Shown one piece after another: positions 14,613 to 15,650 of a stretch of 15,650 nucleotides of DNA. This DNA is from an uncultured Pseudomonadota bacterium (lineage in GTDB: Bacteria; Pseudomonadota; Gammaproteobacteria; Methylococcales; Methylomonadaceae), in contig CAIUWU010000191.1 in the NCBI GenBank assembly GCA_903902945.1, positions 1 to 15,650 on the forward strand, in the 5' to 3' direction. The first letter of the stretch is position 1, and every line of letters begins with the position of its first letter. The notes below the pieces were generated by a model. That model ran no database searches. It was not told the origin of the DNA and saw only the letters and a list, made by a program, of their open reading frames with translations. Both the position numbers and the translations under genes were made by a program.

Positions 14613-15650
14613 TTGCTGACGGTGTCGCCGCGTGGGTTGATGCGCAGGGCGATCCCGCGTATGGTGCTGGCCCCCATATTGATAGTGCCGTTAGTATAGC
14701 GAGTGATGATCCTCTCCCATTTATCTCCCAGCGGGTCGGTCCTGCTGCGCCACACGCTGTCAAAACCGTAAGTAACCAAGGCAGTGGTATTATCGTTGAG
14801 GGACGACAGGTACAGGATATTGGTCTGGGTCGTGCTTTCGCCTCCCTCCGGGACCTCGTGCGCTGCCACATCGGAAAGCAGTGTGATTTCCGTATCGATC
14901 AGGCCTGTCTGGTTCCAGGCCAGCCCGTTGTTGACGCTGCGGGAGAAGGCCGATTCGTCCAATTGAGCCCCGATCGTTTTTCCAAATGGCCACTTAGTAG
15001 TTTCTGCCGCAGTCCCTGTCCCACCTGTGACTGAGTTGTCCGAACTGGTCCCGCAAAAGGCGATGCTGCCGCCGATGCCCCATTTGAGTATGGTATTGGC
15101 CCGGCCGGAATTTCCCCCGCCGGTGGGTCCCTTATCGGTGGTGGATCGTACCCAGGTGGCGCCGCCGGCCGTCGACGTCTGCGGGTTTGAGCACTGCCAG
15201 ACGTTGGCCATGCAGAGTCCGGCAGGGACCGTATTCTCCCCTGCCTGCAAAATCCCGGAAGACAGGCTGCCGTAGTAGGCGATCGAGGAGATGCTGCCGC
15301 CGGTCAGGGGGGGCGTGATCCTGTATTGATAGCCTGTTATCAGGGTATTCAAATAGAGGACTGCTGACAGGTTGGAAGAATTATCTGTCAATATGCTGGC
15401 GAAGCAGGCCCGGTCGGTAATCAGGTCGCCATAGAAATTGCCTGGCAGTTCCAAACTGGTGCGGATAATATTGCCGCTGTTGCATACGATGATGTTGGGA
15501 TTGATAGTGATTGGATAAATCGGGGTAAGCGAACTATCGGTATAAGGCGTGTTCCAGGTTATGCTATTGTCCGCCGAAACATGTTTACCCAGGTTCATGT
15601 ACGTGGCAGTTGCGTCGCTGGAAATGGCTGCGATGGTAGAATCGGTATCA
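14606..15650 (-). CDS. Partial Asp-box (BNR) beta-propeller surface protein, truncated at both ends
   Basis: On the minus strand a frame is open from the window edge to the junction, about 350 codons. The Met at 15596-15598 is not the start, because coding-like sequence continues upstream to the edge. Numbered from that Met, it is rich in Ser/Thr/Gly/Asn and has Asp-box-like repeats: SADNSITW (8-15), STAGGATW (142-149), SVNNGLAW (221-228) and a degenerate DPLGDKW (278-284). The spacing fits blades of a sialidase/sortilin-type propeller. Few charged residues and no membrane helix point to an extracellular or cell-surface location. The segment FDSVWRS..GDKWERI resembles the 'displays its value, then the Asp-box' blades I associate with Chloroflexota/Dehalococcoidia surface proteins; that affiliation is from memory and unverified. 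The frame runs on antisense into RND sequence to 14441, but that tail is not part of the protein. No catalytic function can be assigned. Confidence 0.65.

Noticed and set aside
14201..15034. A single 277-residue plus-strand protein starting as an RND pump
   Set aside because: Only the first ~135 residues are RND-like. The rest is the antisense shadow of the minus-strand propeller frame and ends at a chance stop.
14600..15650. Insertion sequence or phage insertion in the RND gene
   Set aside because: There is no transposase, integrase, terminal inverted repeat or visible target duplication, and the inserted sequence encodes a surface-type protein.
1..15650. tRNA, rRNA, CRISPR array, intein or toxin-antitoxin genes
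   Set aside because: I scanned intergenic regions and main genes and found no such structures. The large proteins are uninterrupted and the gaps are too short.

Overview
The window looks like chromosomal DNA of a gammaproteobacterium, joined near its right edge to unrelated DNA. The main evidence is the gene order gyrA-serC-pheA-hisC-tyrA-aroA-cmk-rpsA-ihfB. This is the 'aromatic supraoperon' arrangement known from Pseudomonas and relatives, and the cmk-rpsA-ihfB part is shared with E. coli. GyrA, PheA and IhfB keep key residues at E. coli numbering. The free-standing tyrA and aroA, and the general flavour of the proteins, would fit a methanotroph-like (Methylococcales-type) lineage. That finer placement is a guess.

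Layout. Positions 1-1952 hold the 3' part of an unrecognised coiled-coil protein gene, a low-molecular-weight protein tyrosine phosphatase and a dienelactone-hydrolase-family gene, all on the plus strand and tightly packed. Positions 1953-2064 are a gyrA leader with an extended -10 promoter candidate. Positions 2065-10808 carry gyrA, serC, pheA, hisC, tyrA, aroA and cmk, with gaps of 10 bases or fewer or with overlaps, so they are probably co-transcribed and partly translationally coupled. An intrinsic-terminator-like hairpin and a second leader hairpin separate cmk from rpsA (10903-12564). A strong 11-bp hairpin separates rpsA from ihfB (12630-12935). After a 177-base intergenic region comes an RND efflux pair: a complete membrane fusion protein (13113-14195) and the first ~135 codons of an RND pump (from 14201).

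At about 14600-14612 RND homology stops abruptly. From there to the window end the convincing reading is on the minus strand: an open, Ser/Thr/Asn/Gly-rich protein with several Asp-box (BNR) motifs, which looks like a secreted or surface beta-propeller. It is open at the window edge and cut at the junction. The two halves do not belong to one gene. The simplest explanation is a chimeric join (assembly or amplification artefact), with a real rearrangement as the alternative.

How the genes work together: SerC supplies serine and also acts in pyridoxal phosphate synthesis, and HisC-type aminotransferases use PLP. AroA makes EPSP, the precursor of chorismate. The PheA P-protein takes chorismate to phenylpyruvate, TyrA works on the tyrosine side, and HisC can transaminate both aromatic and histidine intermediates. 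Cmk, S1, GyrA and IHF link this to nucleotide supply, translation and nucleoid structure. I see no tRNA, rRNA, CRISPR array or transposase. Apart from the junction, I found no convincing new biological system here.
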